DNA of 64,000 bases, taken from the NCBI GenBank assembly GCA_022559845.1, contig CM040121.1, positions 566,482,140 through 566,546,139 of the forward strand. The letters are read 5' to 3'. Both the position numbers and the translations under genes were made by a program. The DNA is from Amorphophallus konjac (Eukaryota > Streptophyta > Magnoliopsida > Alismatales > Araceae). This document shows, piece by piece, positions 21,491 to 32,060 of the stretch. How positions within the stretch are numbered: the stretch's first letter is position 1; every line of letters begins with the position of its first letter. The notes below the pieces were generated by a model. The model saw only the letters and a list, made by a program, of their open reading frames with translations. It was not told the DNA's origin and did not search any database.

Positions 21491-21856
21491 ATGTCTCAGC
21501 AATCTCCCAAGTCCACAGTGGAAGGGGAGCCTCCAAAGGCCCTCGATGCTCATGTTGTCGTCGCGGTAGGGATGAACGTTGCTCTTGCTGGGCAGGCAGT
21601 GGGAGCTTCTGCGAATCCGGCTTCACCGGTGGTTGCTGGGCCGGTGGAGGGTGTTGCCGCTAAGACTGCTCCGGTCCCAGCTGCTTCTCATGAACCGCTC
21701 GATCTGGACGGTGACTTCGAGCAGGGTTGGATGGCCGGCTATATTGACGGCTTCAATGCCGCCATGGCCTTATTGTGCCCAATTCATTTCCCGGGTGGCC
21801 CGCGCTGGCCAAGCGGATATGCTGAACTTAACCGAGGGCTCTTGTATCAGCAATAA
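21491..21856 (+). CDS. Small antisense frame with FEQGW motif
   Basis: A 121-codon plus-strand frame starting MSQQSPKSTVEGEPPKAL. The first two thirds are Ala/Val/Pro-rich. The last third reads LDGDFEQGWMAGYIDGFNAA and ends ELNRGLLYQQ. Its GW motif matches those of the two other antisense genes. A TATA box lies at 21419 and AATAAA overlaps the stop region at 21852. No known domain. The frame is uninterrupted, unlike gag-pol on the other strand. Confidence 0.4.
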   Translation: MSQQSPKSTVEGEPPKALDAHVVVAVGMNVALAGQAVGASANPASPVVAGPVEGVAAKTAPVPAASHEPLDLDGDFEQGWMAGYIDGFNAAMALLCPIHFPGGPRWPSGYAELNRGLLYQQ

Positions 21857-21857
21857 A
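21852..21857 (+). terminator. Polyadenylation signal AATAAA
   Basis: AATAAA overlaps the TAA stop of the 21491 frame. Confidence 0.35.
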
Positions 21858-22018
21858 AGCATGAACTTCTTGTTTCACTTTGTCATTTTCCTCTCACGTT
21901 GTTAGGGCCATTGTGTGAACATTGTATGGACTTTGGCAAAATCCTTCGTGTGTGGAGTGTTCATGAGAGTAGGTAGACTCACCGTCAAGTCCACCTTTAG
22001 CGCGCGTGAACCGCGAAC

Positions 22019-22405
22019 TAGGTGTGCGTCCTACTTCCTGGGAAGACCAGGACTCTTACCTGCCCTGAGGGTTGCCAAGTCGCGCTATCTTTGAACAATC
22101 GTATATGTCCTTTTCCTGAAGAGGAGAGGATTCTCGCTTGCATGTGGCTAGGTGTACGTTCTGCTTCCTGAGAAGGCCAGGACTCTTACCTGCCCTTAGG
22201 GGCATAGAAGCCACCTTTGAACAATTACAGAGGAGCGTACGTCCTTCTTCCTAGAGAGGAGGGGATTGTTGCTCGATCTAGGAGACCTAGGAGTCACCCT
22301 TCATTTCTGAGGGAGCATGAGTGATCACCTCTTGGAAGCTCGGAAGCTACCATCATTTTTGAGGGAGCATGAGTGCTCACCTCTTGGAAGCTCGGAAGCT
22401 ACCAT
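22019..22405. repeat. Two short tandem duplications
   Basis: TAGGTGTGCGTCCTACTTCC at 22019 recurs with changes about 130 bp later (22149). Directly after, a unit of about 60 bp starting GAGGGAGCATGAGTG is present twice (22312 and 22358-22405). Both lie between integrase and the antisense genes. Confidence 0.6.
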
Positions 22406-22509
22406 CGTTGCACGCGGTGGGCGACTGACAATGATTCCCTAGTCCGGTTCTTGAAATGGCGAGAATGAGTAATAATTTACTAATAAAATGTTTCGAGATT
22501 TACAGAATT

Positions 22510-23570
22510 CTAGGTTCTCGATACTTCTCTCCCATCCAGCGTCGTCAGTCTATACGCCCCTTTGCCGAGCACTTCGGTCACCCGATAGGGGCCTTCCCAG
22601 TTTGGAGCCAGTTTCCCCATAGTTGCTCTGGGGTCCGCCACGCTGGCTCGCCGTAGTACAAGGTCTCCAGGAAGAAAATGGCATTCTCTGACGCGAGAAT
22701 TGTAGTATTGTGCCAGCCTCTGTTGATTGGCCACAAGTCTCAACTGGGCACGCTCCTTGCTCTCTTCGAGCAAGTCTAGGTTCTCTCGCATCGCCTGATT
22801 ATTTCTGGCTTCGTCAAACTGGCTAACCCGTAACGACGGGTTGGATATCTCGATTGGAACAACTGCTTCCGCTCCATATGTGAGGTGGAAAGGTGTTTCC
22901 CCCGTGGCGGTCCGAGCAGTAGTCCGGTGTGCCCATAGGACACTCGGGATGGAATCAACCCAAGACTCGCCAGCCTGCTTCAAGCGGGTCTTGATGCCAT
23001 GAAGGAGTGTTCTGTTGGCATTCTCTACTAGGCCATTCACTTGGGGGTGGCCTACAGACGTGTAGTGATTCCAAATCCCCAGCTCCGAGCACTTTTCCTG
23101 GACGAAAGTGCTTGCAAATTGCCTACGGTTGTCGGTTGTAAGGACGTGTGGGATCCCAAACCGGCAGATTATGTTCCGCAGGATAAATTTTCAAGTCACC
23201 TCGCTTGTGATTTTCCCTAGTGATTCTGCCTCGACCCATTTGGTGAAAGAATCGATGGCGACGATGAGGAACTTCTTCCTCCCCTGAACCTCCGGGAAGG
23301 GACCCAGTATATCCACCCCCCACCGAGCAAATGGGCGAGGCTCCATTAGTGTGTGCAACTGTGTCGCTGGTTGGTGATGCAGGTTTGCAAACATCTGGCA
23401 CTGGGGGCAACTTCGAATGTAGTCAAGGCAGTCTTGCTACAGCATTGGTCACCAGTATCCTTATCGGATGAGGCTCCTTGCGAGTGCTCGCCCACCAATA
23501 TGGCTTCCGCAGAGTCCCTCGTGGACTTCTTGAATCGCCTGTCTGGCCTCAGTGGAGAATAAGCACTTCA
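22510..23570 (-). pseudogene. Integrase of Tat-type element
   Basis: Integrase joins element DNA into the host genome. Reading right to left, an HHCC zinc-binding region ends in CPQCQM, then the core begins with WGVDILGPFP (first catalytic Asp). TTDNRRQF holds the second Asp and NGLVENANRT the Glu. A C-terminal part reads WEGPYRVTEVLGKGAYRL, with no chromodomain. The DDE residues survive, but stops occur in the zinc-binding part and frameshifts separate the blocks around 23190 and 23040. It follows the second RNase H, the Tat order. Confidence 0.85.
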
Positions 23571-23667
23571 ACAGTGGGGCCAAGTGTGATCATCTGAACA
23601 GACGGCCATTGATGACTGTGAAATGTGCCGCACGGCGAGCATCGGCACGGTCATTGGGGAGTTGTTG

Positions 23668-24190
23668 TCATGGGAGGAAATCCAAGATTGGATCCATCCA
23701 TGATGGCTCGTAATGAATGGCATTCACCTGGAGGCCTGGTTCCTCGATGCTTGGCATCAATAATTCCTCTATCAGGACAGCTCTTGAGTTAGAGGCTGTT
23801 GTCGATGATGCCAGGTGGGAGAGAGCATCTACTCGGGCATTCTCTTCCCCTGGGATATGCACCATTTTGAAGCGGGAGAACGCTGATGTGGCTTCCTTAG
23901 CATTTTCAAGGTACTTCACTATCACCGGCTCTCGAGCTTCGAACTCTCCCCTGACTTGGTTGGCGACGAGCAGGGAGTCCCTATAGACTCGTAAGTTGAT
24001 TGCCCCGAGGTGCTTTGCCATCCGTAGGCCTTAAAGTAGTGCTTCATATTCGGCCACGTTATTGGTGGCCGGGAAATTAAAGCGAAGGGCATACTACAAC
24101 TCCACCCCTTCTGGGGACAATAGGACTAGGCCTGCTCCGCTACCAGCAGCACAGGACGAACCATCCATGTATAGCTCCCATGTTGGCCCC
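23668..24190 (-). pseudogene. Second RNase H of Tat-type element
   Basis: A second RNase H domain (RVT_3 type) follows the regular one, a hallmark of the Tat lineage. Visible blocks are YMDGSSCAAGSGAGLVLLSP (first Asp), NNVAEYEALL (Glu), VYRDSLLVANQVRGEF (Asp) and NARVDALSHLAS (last Asp). All four acidic positions appear present. Two in-frame stops occur, one after VEL and one after EALL. Confidence 0.8.
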
Positions 24191-24345
24191 GAGGATTGCT
24201 TGGGTGATTCCTCCTCTGGCAGTGTGCATTAGGCGACGAAGTCGACGAGGGCCTGGGCTTTAATCGTTGTCCTCGGGAGGAACTTGATGTCGAACTCCCC
24301 CAGCTCAACGGCCCACTTGAAGAGTCTTCCCGATGCATCTGGGTT

Positions 24346-24841
24346 CTAAAGGATCTGGCATAGGGGTTGGTTGGTGAGAACCGCGACTGGGTGAGAGAGA
24401 AAGTATGGTCGCAGCTTTTCTGCGGCCGTGACCAGAGCTAGTGTGAACTTCTCTATCCATGAGTACTGGAACTCTGGACCTTGGAGTGCTCGGCTCACGT
24501 AGTATATCGGCTTCATCACCTTGTCTTCTTCCAGGGCGAGCACAGCGCTCAGAGTGCTCGGGGTTACAGACAAGTATAGGAGTAATTGCTCCCCCTTCTG
24601 GGGTTTGGAGAGCACGGGATGGGAAATCAAGTATCGTTTGAGCTCCTCGAATGTCTGCTCGCACTCCTGATCCCAGTCGATCTGCCCCTTCCTCTCTAGT
24701 GTTCTGTTCGCCTGTTTGATGAGCCTGAAGAAGGGTAGACATCTCTCCGCGGCACGAGATAAGAACCGAGTAGGGGCAGCGATGCGACCGGTGAGGCATT
24801 GCACGTCCCTCACTCGCTCTAGGTGTTTCATCTCTAGCACC
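24346..24841 (-). pseudogene. RT connection and first RNase H of Tat-type element
   Basis: Frame starting MLEMKHLERVRDVQCLTGRI, continuing through RFLSRAAERCLPFFRLIK (RT thumb and connection) to KPIYYVSRALQGPEFQYSWI and HPVAVLTNQPLCQIL. This is the regular gypsy RNase H, which in Tat elements is partly degenerate. It is joined upstream to RT and downstream to the second RNase H. A frame change or stop follows at its C-terminus. Confidence 0.8.
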
Positions 24842-25400
24842 GCCCAGATCTGGTCGGGGTTTGCTTAGATTCCCCTATGGGTTACAAGGAAATCGAGGAA
24901 CTTACCTGACCTAACTCTGAATGCGCATTTGCTGGGGTTGAGCTTCATATTATACTTCCAGAGCGTCGCGAATGTTTCAGCTAGGTCTTCGGGGTGCTCG
25001 GTCGCTCAGAGACTCTTGACGAGCATGTCGTCTATATAAACCTCTATGTTGCGGCCGATCTGAGCATCAAACATGTGATTGACCAGGCGCTGGTATGTGG
25101 CTCCGGCATTCTTCAACCCAAAGGGCATTCATGTGTAGCAGTATAGCCCATGGTCGGGGACGAAGGCCTTTTTATCCTGGTTGAGCCCATGCATGTTGAT
25201 CTGATGGTACCCGGAATAGGAATCCAAGAAGCTCAGCATCTCATGCCAGGTCGTGGCATCGACTAGCTGGTCGATTCGTTGCGTAAGGAAGCTATCCTTG
25301 GGAGTGGCTTTATTGAGATCGGTGTAATCCACACACATTCGCCATTTCTCGTTGTTCTTGGGGACTAGGACCACGTTGGCGACCCAGTCGAGGTATCGGG
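24842..25400 (-). pseudogene. Reverse transcriptase palm of Tat-type element
   Basis: Reverse transcriptase copies element RNA into DNA. The frame includes RYLDWVANVVLVPKNN, CVDYTDLNKATPKDSF and SFLDSYSGYHQI, and at about 25045-25025 the catalytic box EVYIDDMLVK (YIDD intact). Several in-frame stops occur, for example after GLYCYT and VKSL. Its upstream part is separated by a solo LTR inserted at 25401-27149; removing that LTR and one TSD copy restores continuous reading. Confidence 0.85.
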
Positions 25401-27149
25401 TGTAGACACGCTAAAATTAACATCATTTTGAGCATATCTCCTATCGCGTCGCGATGCCCATTTTGACCCTCAAATTGACTAATTTGAGTGGTTTTTATTA
25501 TTTTTCTTGAATATTTAGCTTTCTTCAGCTTTCTTCTATTTTTTCAGATTTTTCCTGGGCTTTTCTCCAATTTTCTAGAACATTGTATTGAACGCGTCAG
25601 ACCTCTTGGACGCATTTTTACTGGGCGACCGATTTAGCAAACGTGATTTCTTTTTCCATTTTTGATAATTATCAAATTCCTGAAATTCCTGAATACGCGT
25701 ATGTTCCTATGGACGCTATTTCCTTTTTCAATTTTGGTGATTTTCATAAATTCAAGATTATGCGTCTTTACGTCAGGACGCGATTTCCAATGATATTTTC
25801 ATTAATTCCTGTAATTCAGGAATACGCGTCTGTTCATTAGAACGTGTTTTCCTTTTCCCGTTTCTGTTAATTATCAAATTTCTTGAAATTCAATAAAACG
25901 AGTCTGCCAATGTGGACACGGTTTCCTTGTCGATTTTTTTGTTTGTATTCGACATTCCTAAATAATTCAAGAAAACGTTTCCACTCATCTCGTCGCCTAT
26001 TCATGAACGTGTCCACGACAGAAGACGCGCCTTTTCTTGCCTAAATTTGATATTTTTAATCCATCCAAAATTCGTGAAATTGTTAATTCGCATCCGTCAC
26101 CCCAGACGTGATTTCTTTCTTAATTTTAGAAATTTCTAATCTTCCTAAAGTGGCTTAGAATGAGTGACTCTCTGGGTGGACACCCATTTAATGGGCGACC
26201 ATAGGGTCTGACGCCATTTCTCTGAAATCTTCCGTGTTCGACTGTGGCTCCTTCCTTCCTCGTTTTGAGGTCCGTTTCAACTGGGGGAAGTCCTCTGGGT
26301 GGCTTTCCAAGATGGGGAGGACTCTTCCCAAGTTTATCCCCTTCCGTGGTTGGTTATCCTATTATTTTTGAAATTAAACTTCGAGTCTCTCTCTCTAAAT
26401 AAACCCTTGGTCTTCCCTGTTGAAGAGGGTGACTTCAATTACAGAGGGGAGATGCTGCCGGATTCATGGCTTAAGGGAGAGCTCCCTGCTTCTTAAGCTT
26501 CATTCTCTCGGAGGCTCTCTCCCTAACGTTCAATCTAAAGCCACGTCCAGCCATCACAGGAGAAAACAATCCCAGGCTTTGCTATCTCCTTTTCTGTTTC
26601 TTTTTACTGCATGAATTAGTTTGCAATGCATGCATGCATCACGTTCATTTTGTTATCTATTTGATTTTCTATTTATCTCAACCGCGTTGAGAGCTCCCTC
26701 CAGTGCAACACTTGCATGTCTTTTACATTCATATCATCATATCTCCCACCCTTTGCATATGGGTTTAAGGGTCAACACCTAATAAGGTGTGTTCATATCC
26801 ATGTTCTCACGTTATACTCATCTTTGGATTTGATACTACACCTTGGTCTCTAATCCATTCTTTATTTGGTGTTTGTCTTTGTTTGCAAGGATAATCAATC
26901 AAGAGAAAAACTCTCTCCATGGCCGATAGGAAGAGAAGGAACACTCACATCTCCCACACTTCAAAGTATTCCGCGATCCCTCCTCTTTTCATTGTTATAT
27001 CATTTGAGGCCCGCGAGGTCTCTAACGATCACCCTCCACATTAGCATCCTACGCATGCTCCCACTTCTCTTTTTCCCCCACTCTTATTCTTAGCTTAGCC
27101 ATTTTTATTCTTTTTATGTTATTTTTAGTGGATTTTAAATAGATCTACA
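25401..27149 (+). mobile_element. 1.75-kb solo LTR inside reverse transcriptase
   Basis: It starts TGTAGACACG and ends GATCTACA, with flanks TCGGG (25396-25400) and CCGGG (27150-27154), a 5-bp TSD with one change. Joining the flanks restores the RT reading LRPTRYLDW. A TATA-like CTCTAAATAAACC near 26392 suggests plus orientation. It has no coding capacity. Its ends match those of the solo LTR at 43991-46291, so both belong to one lineage. Confidence 0.85.
25430..26150 (+). repeat. ACGCGT/GACGCG hairpin array in solo LTR
   Basis: About eight imperfect hairpins with stems like GCGTC..GACGC recur roughly every 90 bp (examples GCGTCAGACCTCTTGGACGC and GCGTCTTTACGTCAGGACGC). T-rich spacers with CCTTTTTC and AATTCCTGAAATT wording separate them. 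The array lies upstream of the TATA-like box. Confidence 0.65.
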
Positions 27150-27545
27150 CCGGGTAGGTCGCAGGAGTCCCGAGCGTAATTTCTCGCTTACATGTTCCTT
27201 GATGATGGCCTGTCGCTCGGGATTGCAACGTCTCCTGCGTTGCTGTACCGGGCGGCAGCTTGGGTCTAACTTCAGCTGGTGGGTTATGACCTCAGGAGAG
27301 ATTCCGGGGAGATCATCCTCGGACCAGACGAACGCGTCCTAGTTGGCTACCAAGAAACTCTTATAAGCCTCCTTCTTCTGCTCGTACAACGTGGCACCGA
27401 TGCGGAGGGTCCTGTTCGGGTCCTCCCCCACCTGGATGAGGTACAGATCCTCGGCCGGGGTACTCCCGCTATGCCCTGGGTCCTCTGTCCTCGCCTTCTT
27501 CTCGGGGGGAGTCTCCTCGGCCTGCCTATCTCGAGTAGAGATCAA
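27150..27545 (-). pseudogene. Protease-RT linker and RT start of Tat-type element
   Basis: Reading from 27545: MISTRDRQAEETPPEKKA, RTLRIGATLYEQKKEAYKSF, then a TAG where Trp is expected, FVWSEDDLPGISPEVITHQL and PERQAIIKEHVSEKLRSGLL. This is the usual linker and N-terminal fingers of plant gypsy RT. The frame ends at the solo-LTR insertion. Confidence 0.75.
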
Positions 27546-27617
27546 ATAGCACCTCCTTGATTCGCCTTAGTCTCCCCGGACCTCCCCCACTCCGCGAGGA
27601 GTGGGGAACTTTAGCTT

Positions 27618-28139
27618 CTAATGGTAGGACGAGAGAACACTCCTTAGGGTGCCTAGGATGCCTCGTCCTATTATGGCATTATATCCGGTCATCTTGTGCA
27701 TAACTGTGAAGTCCGCTAGGAACGTCATGTCTCTAGGCGCAGTTCTGAACGTAATTGGCAATGAAATACGCCCTTCATGGAGGACGGTCGTGCCAGAAAA
27801 GCCATACAGAGGTGTGCGCAGTGGTGTTATTCGTGATAAATCCACACCCATAAGTACGAGGCAATCGTAAGAAATCACGTCAGGCCCGCTTCCATTGTCG
27901 ACAAGAATTCGTCGTACAGTACATTAGTTGATGGTCGCTGAGACCACCAAAGCATCGAAATGAGGGATGCTTACACCTTCAAGATCCTCATCTGAAAAGA
28001 TGATCGGATCTTTGAGGTGCTCCTGGGTGGTGGATTCACAGTGGCGACTGTCGCCATGATCCATGGAATTGACTTCCGATGCATATTGGCAGCGTCTCCT
28101 AGAGATGTCTACGCCAGATGCCGGCCCTCCTGAGATCAT
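27618..28139 (-). pseudogene. Aspartic protease of Tat-type element
   Basis: The protease would cut the polyprotein. The upstream segment INMISGGPASG-like to PHFDALVVSATIN is followed by a TAA, then RRILVDNGSGPDVISYDCLV. VDNGS is the variant of the D-S/T-G active site seen in this group. The rest (PLYGFSGTTVLHEGRISLPI, YNAIIGRGIL) gives the flap and C-terminal half. One nonsense codon lies just upstream of the active site. Confidence 0.75.
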
Positions 28140-28160
28140 CTTGATCTCCTTCCCATTGGG

Positions 28161-29601
28161 TCAATTGTCGATGGGTAGAGGGGTTCGCTCGCGTTGTCGC
28201 TTCTCTGCAGCCTTGGCAACAAACTTATCGAGGAGTCCTCGTTGGATGAGATCCTCGATGGCATCCTTGAGTTGGATGTAGTCGGCCGTGTCGTGTCCAC
28301 GTTCGCGGTGGAAATAGTAGTACCTCCTTTTGCTCCTAGTCTTTGGGTCGGACTTCATTTTTGGAGGCCCTTGGAGGTAGGGCTCCTCACGGATCTCCAT
28401 GAGGATCTATTTGGGCAGAGCCATTAGGGGCGTGTAGTGTCGATACTGGCCCCTTTCTCTGATCTCCAAGGGGTCATGACGTTCTTGGTCTCGCCGTTCT
28501 CACTTATTCTGCCCCTCCCAAGGAGAGTCGACGGATCTTTATCAGTCGGGTTGACCAGTCCTGGCCGTGCGGCCTAGAGCCGCGGTGTTCTCCTTGCAAC
28601 TAACATGCTTCTGGGCCAGGGCGAGGAGGTCCATCAAGGTCGTCAGGGCTTCGACTCCGAGTGATCGTCGAAGGATGGAGTCTTAGGTCCCTTGTGTCAG
28701 GGCGGTGGTGGTGATGCTGCCATCCAGGGGGGAGATGCGGAGTGCCTCTGCTCGGAAACGGGACACGTAGTCTCAGATGGTCTCCTCTCGGCCCTACCTG
28801 ATGGCGAGTAGGATCACCGCCGATTTGGCCTCCTTCCGGTAGCCTATGAAGTTTTCTTTGAGCAACTTCTTCAGCTGTTGGAAGGAGGCAATGGTCCCAG
28901 CCGGCAGGGATTCGAACCAAGTTCGGGCATTCTCCCGGAGGGTGGTGACAAAGGCCAAACACTTCACAGCGTCCGAGGCCCGGTGAAACACCAGGTTTGA
29001 CTCGAAGTTGTGCATGTGGTCGAGAGGATCGATGGTGCCGTTGTAGGGGGTAAACGACGGCAATTGGAACTTTGGGGGGATGAGGGCCTCCATGATCTCC
29101 CTGGAGAAGGGAGCATGGAAGTCTGTGTCATCGTCGATGAGGCCGCGGGTCTTCGCAGCGTGCATCGTCCGAGTACCAGACTTTGCCCTCTATATCGCGC
29201 TCTACCTCCTCGTGCCGGCGCAATAGTTGGGCCATCTCTGGGTTGGAGTGGAGCGGACTGCGTGGCCTTGGTGCGGGCGAGCAGCGTGAACGCCGGGCCC
29301 GAGTAGTGGAGGAATGGGAGGTCTCTCGCACTCGGCGAGAGTCTGCTACTGTAGGAGCCCCCCATTCAGAGGTTGCTCCGTCGGGGCGCGCTCCTGCCCC
29401 GTTGGTCTGTTGAGGAGGCCTTTGGCATAGGTCCGTCAGGGCTTGGAGCTGGCGACGCACCTCTGCCAGCTCGTCGGCGGCGACGTCTCGATGTGGCCGC
29501 GTGGACGAGGATGCCTCCTGTGATCCCCGGCGGGAACTAGGGCCCAGGTGGGACCCTCGGCCACAGTTGCTGATGTTGAGGTAGCTCCCACGGGGTGCCA
29601 T
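28161..29601 (-). pseudogene. gag: Gag of Tat-type element, zinc knuckle mutated
   Basis: Gag begins MAPRGSYLNISNCGRG at 29601, close to the 5' LTR. A Ser/Arg/Pro-rich N-terminus follows, then after a frame change FSREIMEALIPPKFQLPSF, IDPLDHMHNFESNLVFHRAS and ENARTWFESLPAGTIASF, the Retrotrans_gag core. After a poorly readable stretch the nucleocapsid motif reads RYYYFHRERGHDTADYIQLK. The family norm has Cys where the second Y of YYYFH and the Y of ADYIQ now stand, so both zinc-binding Cys are lost. Stops and frame changes make this a pseudogene. Confidence 0.8.
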
Positions 29602-29617
29602 GGCTTTCTGTTCGACT

Positions 29618-29639
29618 TCCCACAGACGGCGTCAAAAAA
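29618..29639 (-). promoter_or_regulatory. Primer-binding zone of Tat-type element
   Basis: Directly inside the 5' LTR the minus strand reads TTTTTTGACGCCGTCTGTGG. GCCGTCTGTGGGAA is familiar next to plant gypsy 5' LTRs, where a tRNA primes minus-strand synthesis. The tRNA species is not assigned. Confidence 0.5.
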
Positions 29640-30509
29640 TGTAGAGGCGAGAAGATGATCTCTCAAACCTCGTATCACACTTTTAATATTTATTTGTTGG
29701 GGAAGATCATCCAGCCACCCGTGGAAGCTTGCAAACACTAGAGAAACTGCGTCAGAAGGAGTCTTGGCCGTTACCCCAGGGACAACCCTCAAATGCTTAA
29801 GTCAGGACCTTGTCGCGTGGGGATCAATGGAGGATGGAGAAGAGAGAGAGGAAGATGGAAGTTAAGCGATCTAGCGAGAAGTGGAGATTCAAATTCTGGG
29901 AGAGTGCTCGTCACACCTAATGGGTGCTTGAAGGATGCTCGCCAGGCTGGAAACGTGCTCGGAAGTGACTCGGGCTCTCCTTTGTAGAAGGCTCTCTCTA
30001 CCCGAAGATGCATGTAGCTGTTCTCTTAGTATGCGCTTGTGGCTATCTCACCACGTCTGTCTCAATCTCTCTGTCTATGTGTCTCTGTCGTTATCCCTAG
30101 TCGAAGGTCCATTTATAGGGGTTGTCCTGGCGGTGGAGGCTTATCTCTTAACAAGGAAGGGCGTGAGTCGTGGGATAACGTCTCCCCGCGATCGTGGAGA
30201 GTTTCCCGTTGTGCGCCCGTTCCTTCGGGGTTGGGCAGCCTTCAGGCGAGTCTTACGACTCCCGTGGGACATGCTCGCCTTTACTGAAATGAAGGCCGAT
30301 GATGTTGGGAGTAACGTTCGGTCGTGGGAGGATCATCCGACGTTTGATATGTCCGAGTCGATGTCCCTTGTGGGCTAGCGAATCCGATGGCTAGCCTTAT
30401 TAGGCCGCATGACGTGGGCCGTGACTGTCGGGGGTCCACTATGCGCTTCGTAGACCTTGCGCCGATATGGGCCTGGAACTAACAGGCCGTACGCATTTTA
30501 CCCTCCTCA
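29640..30509 (-). repeat. 5' LTR of Tat-type element
   Basis: Plus-strand ends are TGTAGAGGCGAGAAG and ATTTTACCCTCCTCA. It is a full-length partner of 13220-14090 and abuts TSD CTTCC at 30510. It carries the minus-strand TATA box CCCTATAAAT at 30111-30120, which would drive the element transcript leftward. Confidence 0.9.
30111..30120 (-). promoter_or_regulatory. TATA box of Tat-type 5' LTR
   Basis: CCCTATAAAT on the minus strand is conserved at the same place in all three LTRs of this family in the window. Confidence 0.6.
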
Positions 30510-30610
30510 CTTCCATGTATGTAATTTGTTTGATAAGAGATTTCTGATCAAATAATTGGGATGGTTTTCGTCGATACGGTATCAGGAAGTGTAAAGAACG
30601 TAATACAAAC

Positions 30611-30634
30611 GCGCGCGCGTGCACGCGCGCGCAC
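30611..30634. repeat. Alternating GC/GT (Z-DNA-prone) tract
   Basis: A run of alternating purine and pyrimidine, mainly CG with CA/TG, about 24 bp long. Confidence 0.7.
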
Positions 30635-31486
30635 GTATCTGTCATGTGTCAGTTTCGCAAGTAGGAGATTAATTGCGGCAAGTTACGAGGATTTTCTGCA
30701 TATTTATTCCCACAAAAATTGTTCATATAATCACCATCGTAATAGAATGATTTTGCATATGTATGGAGTTTTCCGTGCAATGCAGATATGCCCGACCACG
30801 ACGTTACCTGGTACCTCGGCCATATTTTCGCTGACACTTTAATGAAAGGTGGTAATAAGTGTCTTATGATACAATTCACGATGAATTTGAATTTTAAGGG
30901 CATGGTGACGCTCTTCTGGTAAGCTTTTAATGGGGGGTATTATGGACCGTTCTGGGTAGGCCGGTGGTCATCACCTCTCCCTTGTAATACAAGAGAGAGG
31001 TCAGCGCAAGACTCTGGATTTTTCTAACCTCCTCAGTTGGCCCGATTAATCGCTCTGCTCTGCCACACATTTAAGGAGGCACTGAGACGTGTTTTTTGAA
31101 TTGAACCACCGATACGTCGTCCCGTCCCCATATTTCTCTGTCCAATACCCTCCTCCTCCTTAGTCAAAAAAAAAAAAGGATTTATGTTATGAATTAGTCT
31201 CGATAATATTCTAATCGGACATATCTGCATATATTGCATACATACGATCAGGATGTTTTGTATTCTGAGAAAAAGAAAGAGAAATAAATGTTAATGTAGC
31301 ATGTCCAAAAATATTTTTAAATTATTTTATCGACCAAGTCTCATCCATCTCTTATAGATCAATGACTATATAAATGTTACTCAAAAGGAAATGTATTAAT
31401 TACTTCAACTCTAGTTTTTGACTATTGAAAAATATTTAGATTCATTAGAAGATCTGCTTAGAAGATATTTTTCTCTCTGGATCTAA

Positions 31487-32060
31487 GGCCGCGTTTGACA
31501 ATGGCCACTGCCTTTTCATTCTCCACAAAAGTAATTTACCGTACAAATGACAGGTATAGAGAAGATTTGTAATGATTTAAAATCTTAAAAATTTTCTTCA
31601 GATATTCTTTTGAGGATTATTGGATGAAGCCGACTTTGTGTCTTATTTTCTCTCTTCTGACTTTTTTGATTGCTCGAAGACCCGTGCACACCATTTCATT
31701 TGATAAAATTTAATGGTTATCAAGGGATTAACACTCCGAAAGCAGCGCCAATTATGTTATCAAACGGTATCTAAAGTTACGTTTGACAACCATATGGCAA
31801 AACACTTTTACAAAGAATCTTCCGGCCGTACTAAATGGACAGTCGAAGAGAATTTGTCATCATGAATAATCTCAGGAAACTAGTGTATGGTTCATTCCGG
31901 AGATTATAAGAACCGGGCAATTTTATGCCCGTGTTCTCTCTCCTCTGCAAAAGTCAACTTCATAAAAATCAAGGTGGCTATTTCTCCTTTGAAATAGATT
32001 AATAGTGGTCGGGAGATTATGACCCAAAAGCTCAGGCTATGGCTTTTGCCAAACGCAGCC
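31487..32060. mobile_element. Dimeric Tourist-like (PIF/Harbinger) MITE
   Basis: The outer ends GGCCGCGTTTGACAA and TTGCCAAACGCAGCC are inverted repeats flanked by TAA on both sides (31484-31486, 32061-32063), the TSD usual for PIF/Harbinger. A third TAA at 31772-31774 sits between CAAACGGTATC and AGTTACGTTTGACAACC, which are again terminal repeats. Two units of 285 and 286 bp therefore lie head to tail. They share similar internal wording but are diverged. No coding capacity. Confidence 0.75.

Larger units (their letters stand above)
13220..30509 (-). mobile_element. Tat-lineage Ty3/gypsy retrotransposon with nested insertions
   Basis: Two direct LTRs (13220-14090 and 29640-30509, 871 and 870 bp) bound the element. 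Both sides carry the perfect TSD CTTCC (13215-13219, 30510-30514). Reading right to left the order is 5' LTR, primer-binding zone, gag, protease, reverse transcriptase, RNase H, a second RNase H, integrase, a long 3' region with plus-strand genes, a polypurine tract and the 3' LTR. Known Tat/Grande-type elements share the second RNase H between RNase H and integrase and the antisense 3' frame. Removing three internal solo LTRs leaves about 11.8 kb. The LTRs differ at many positions by eye and pol has several stops, so insertion is old and the copy is dead. Confidence 0.9.

Noticed and set aside
22510..29601. Endogenous plant pararetrovirus as the source of RT/RNase H
   Set aside because: Flanking LTRs, perfect TSD CTTCC, an integrase and a second RNase H identify a Ty3/gypsy Tat element; no movement-protein or coat-protein reading.
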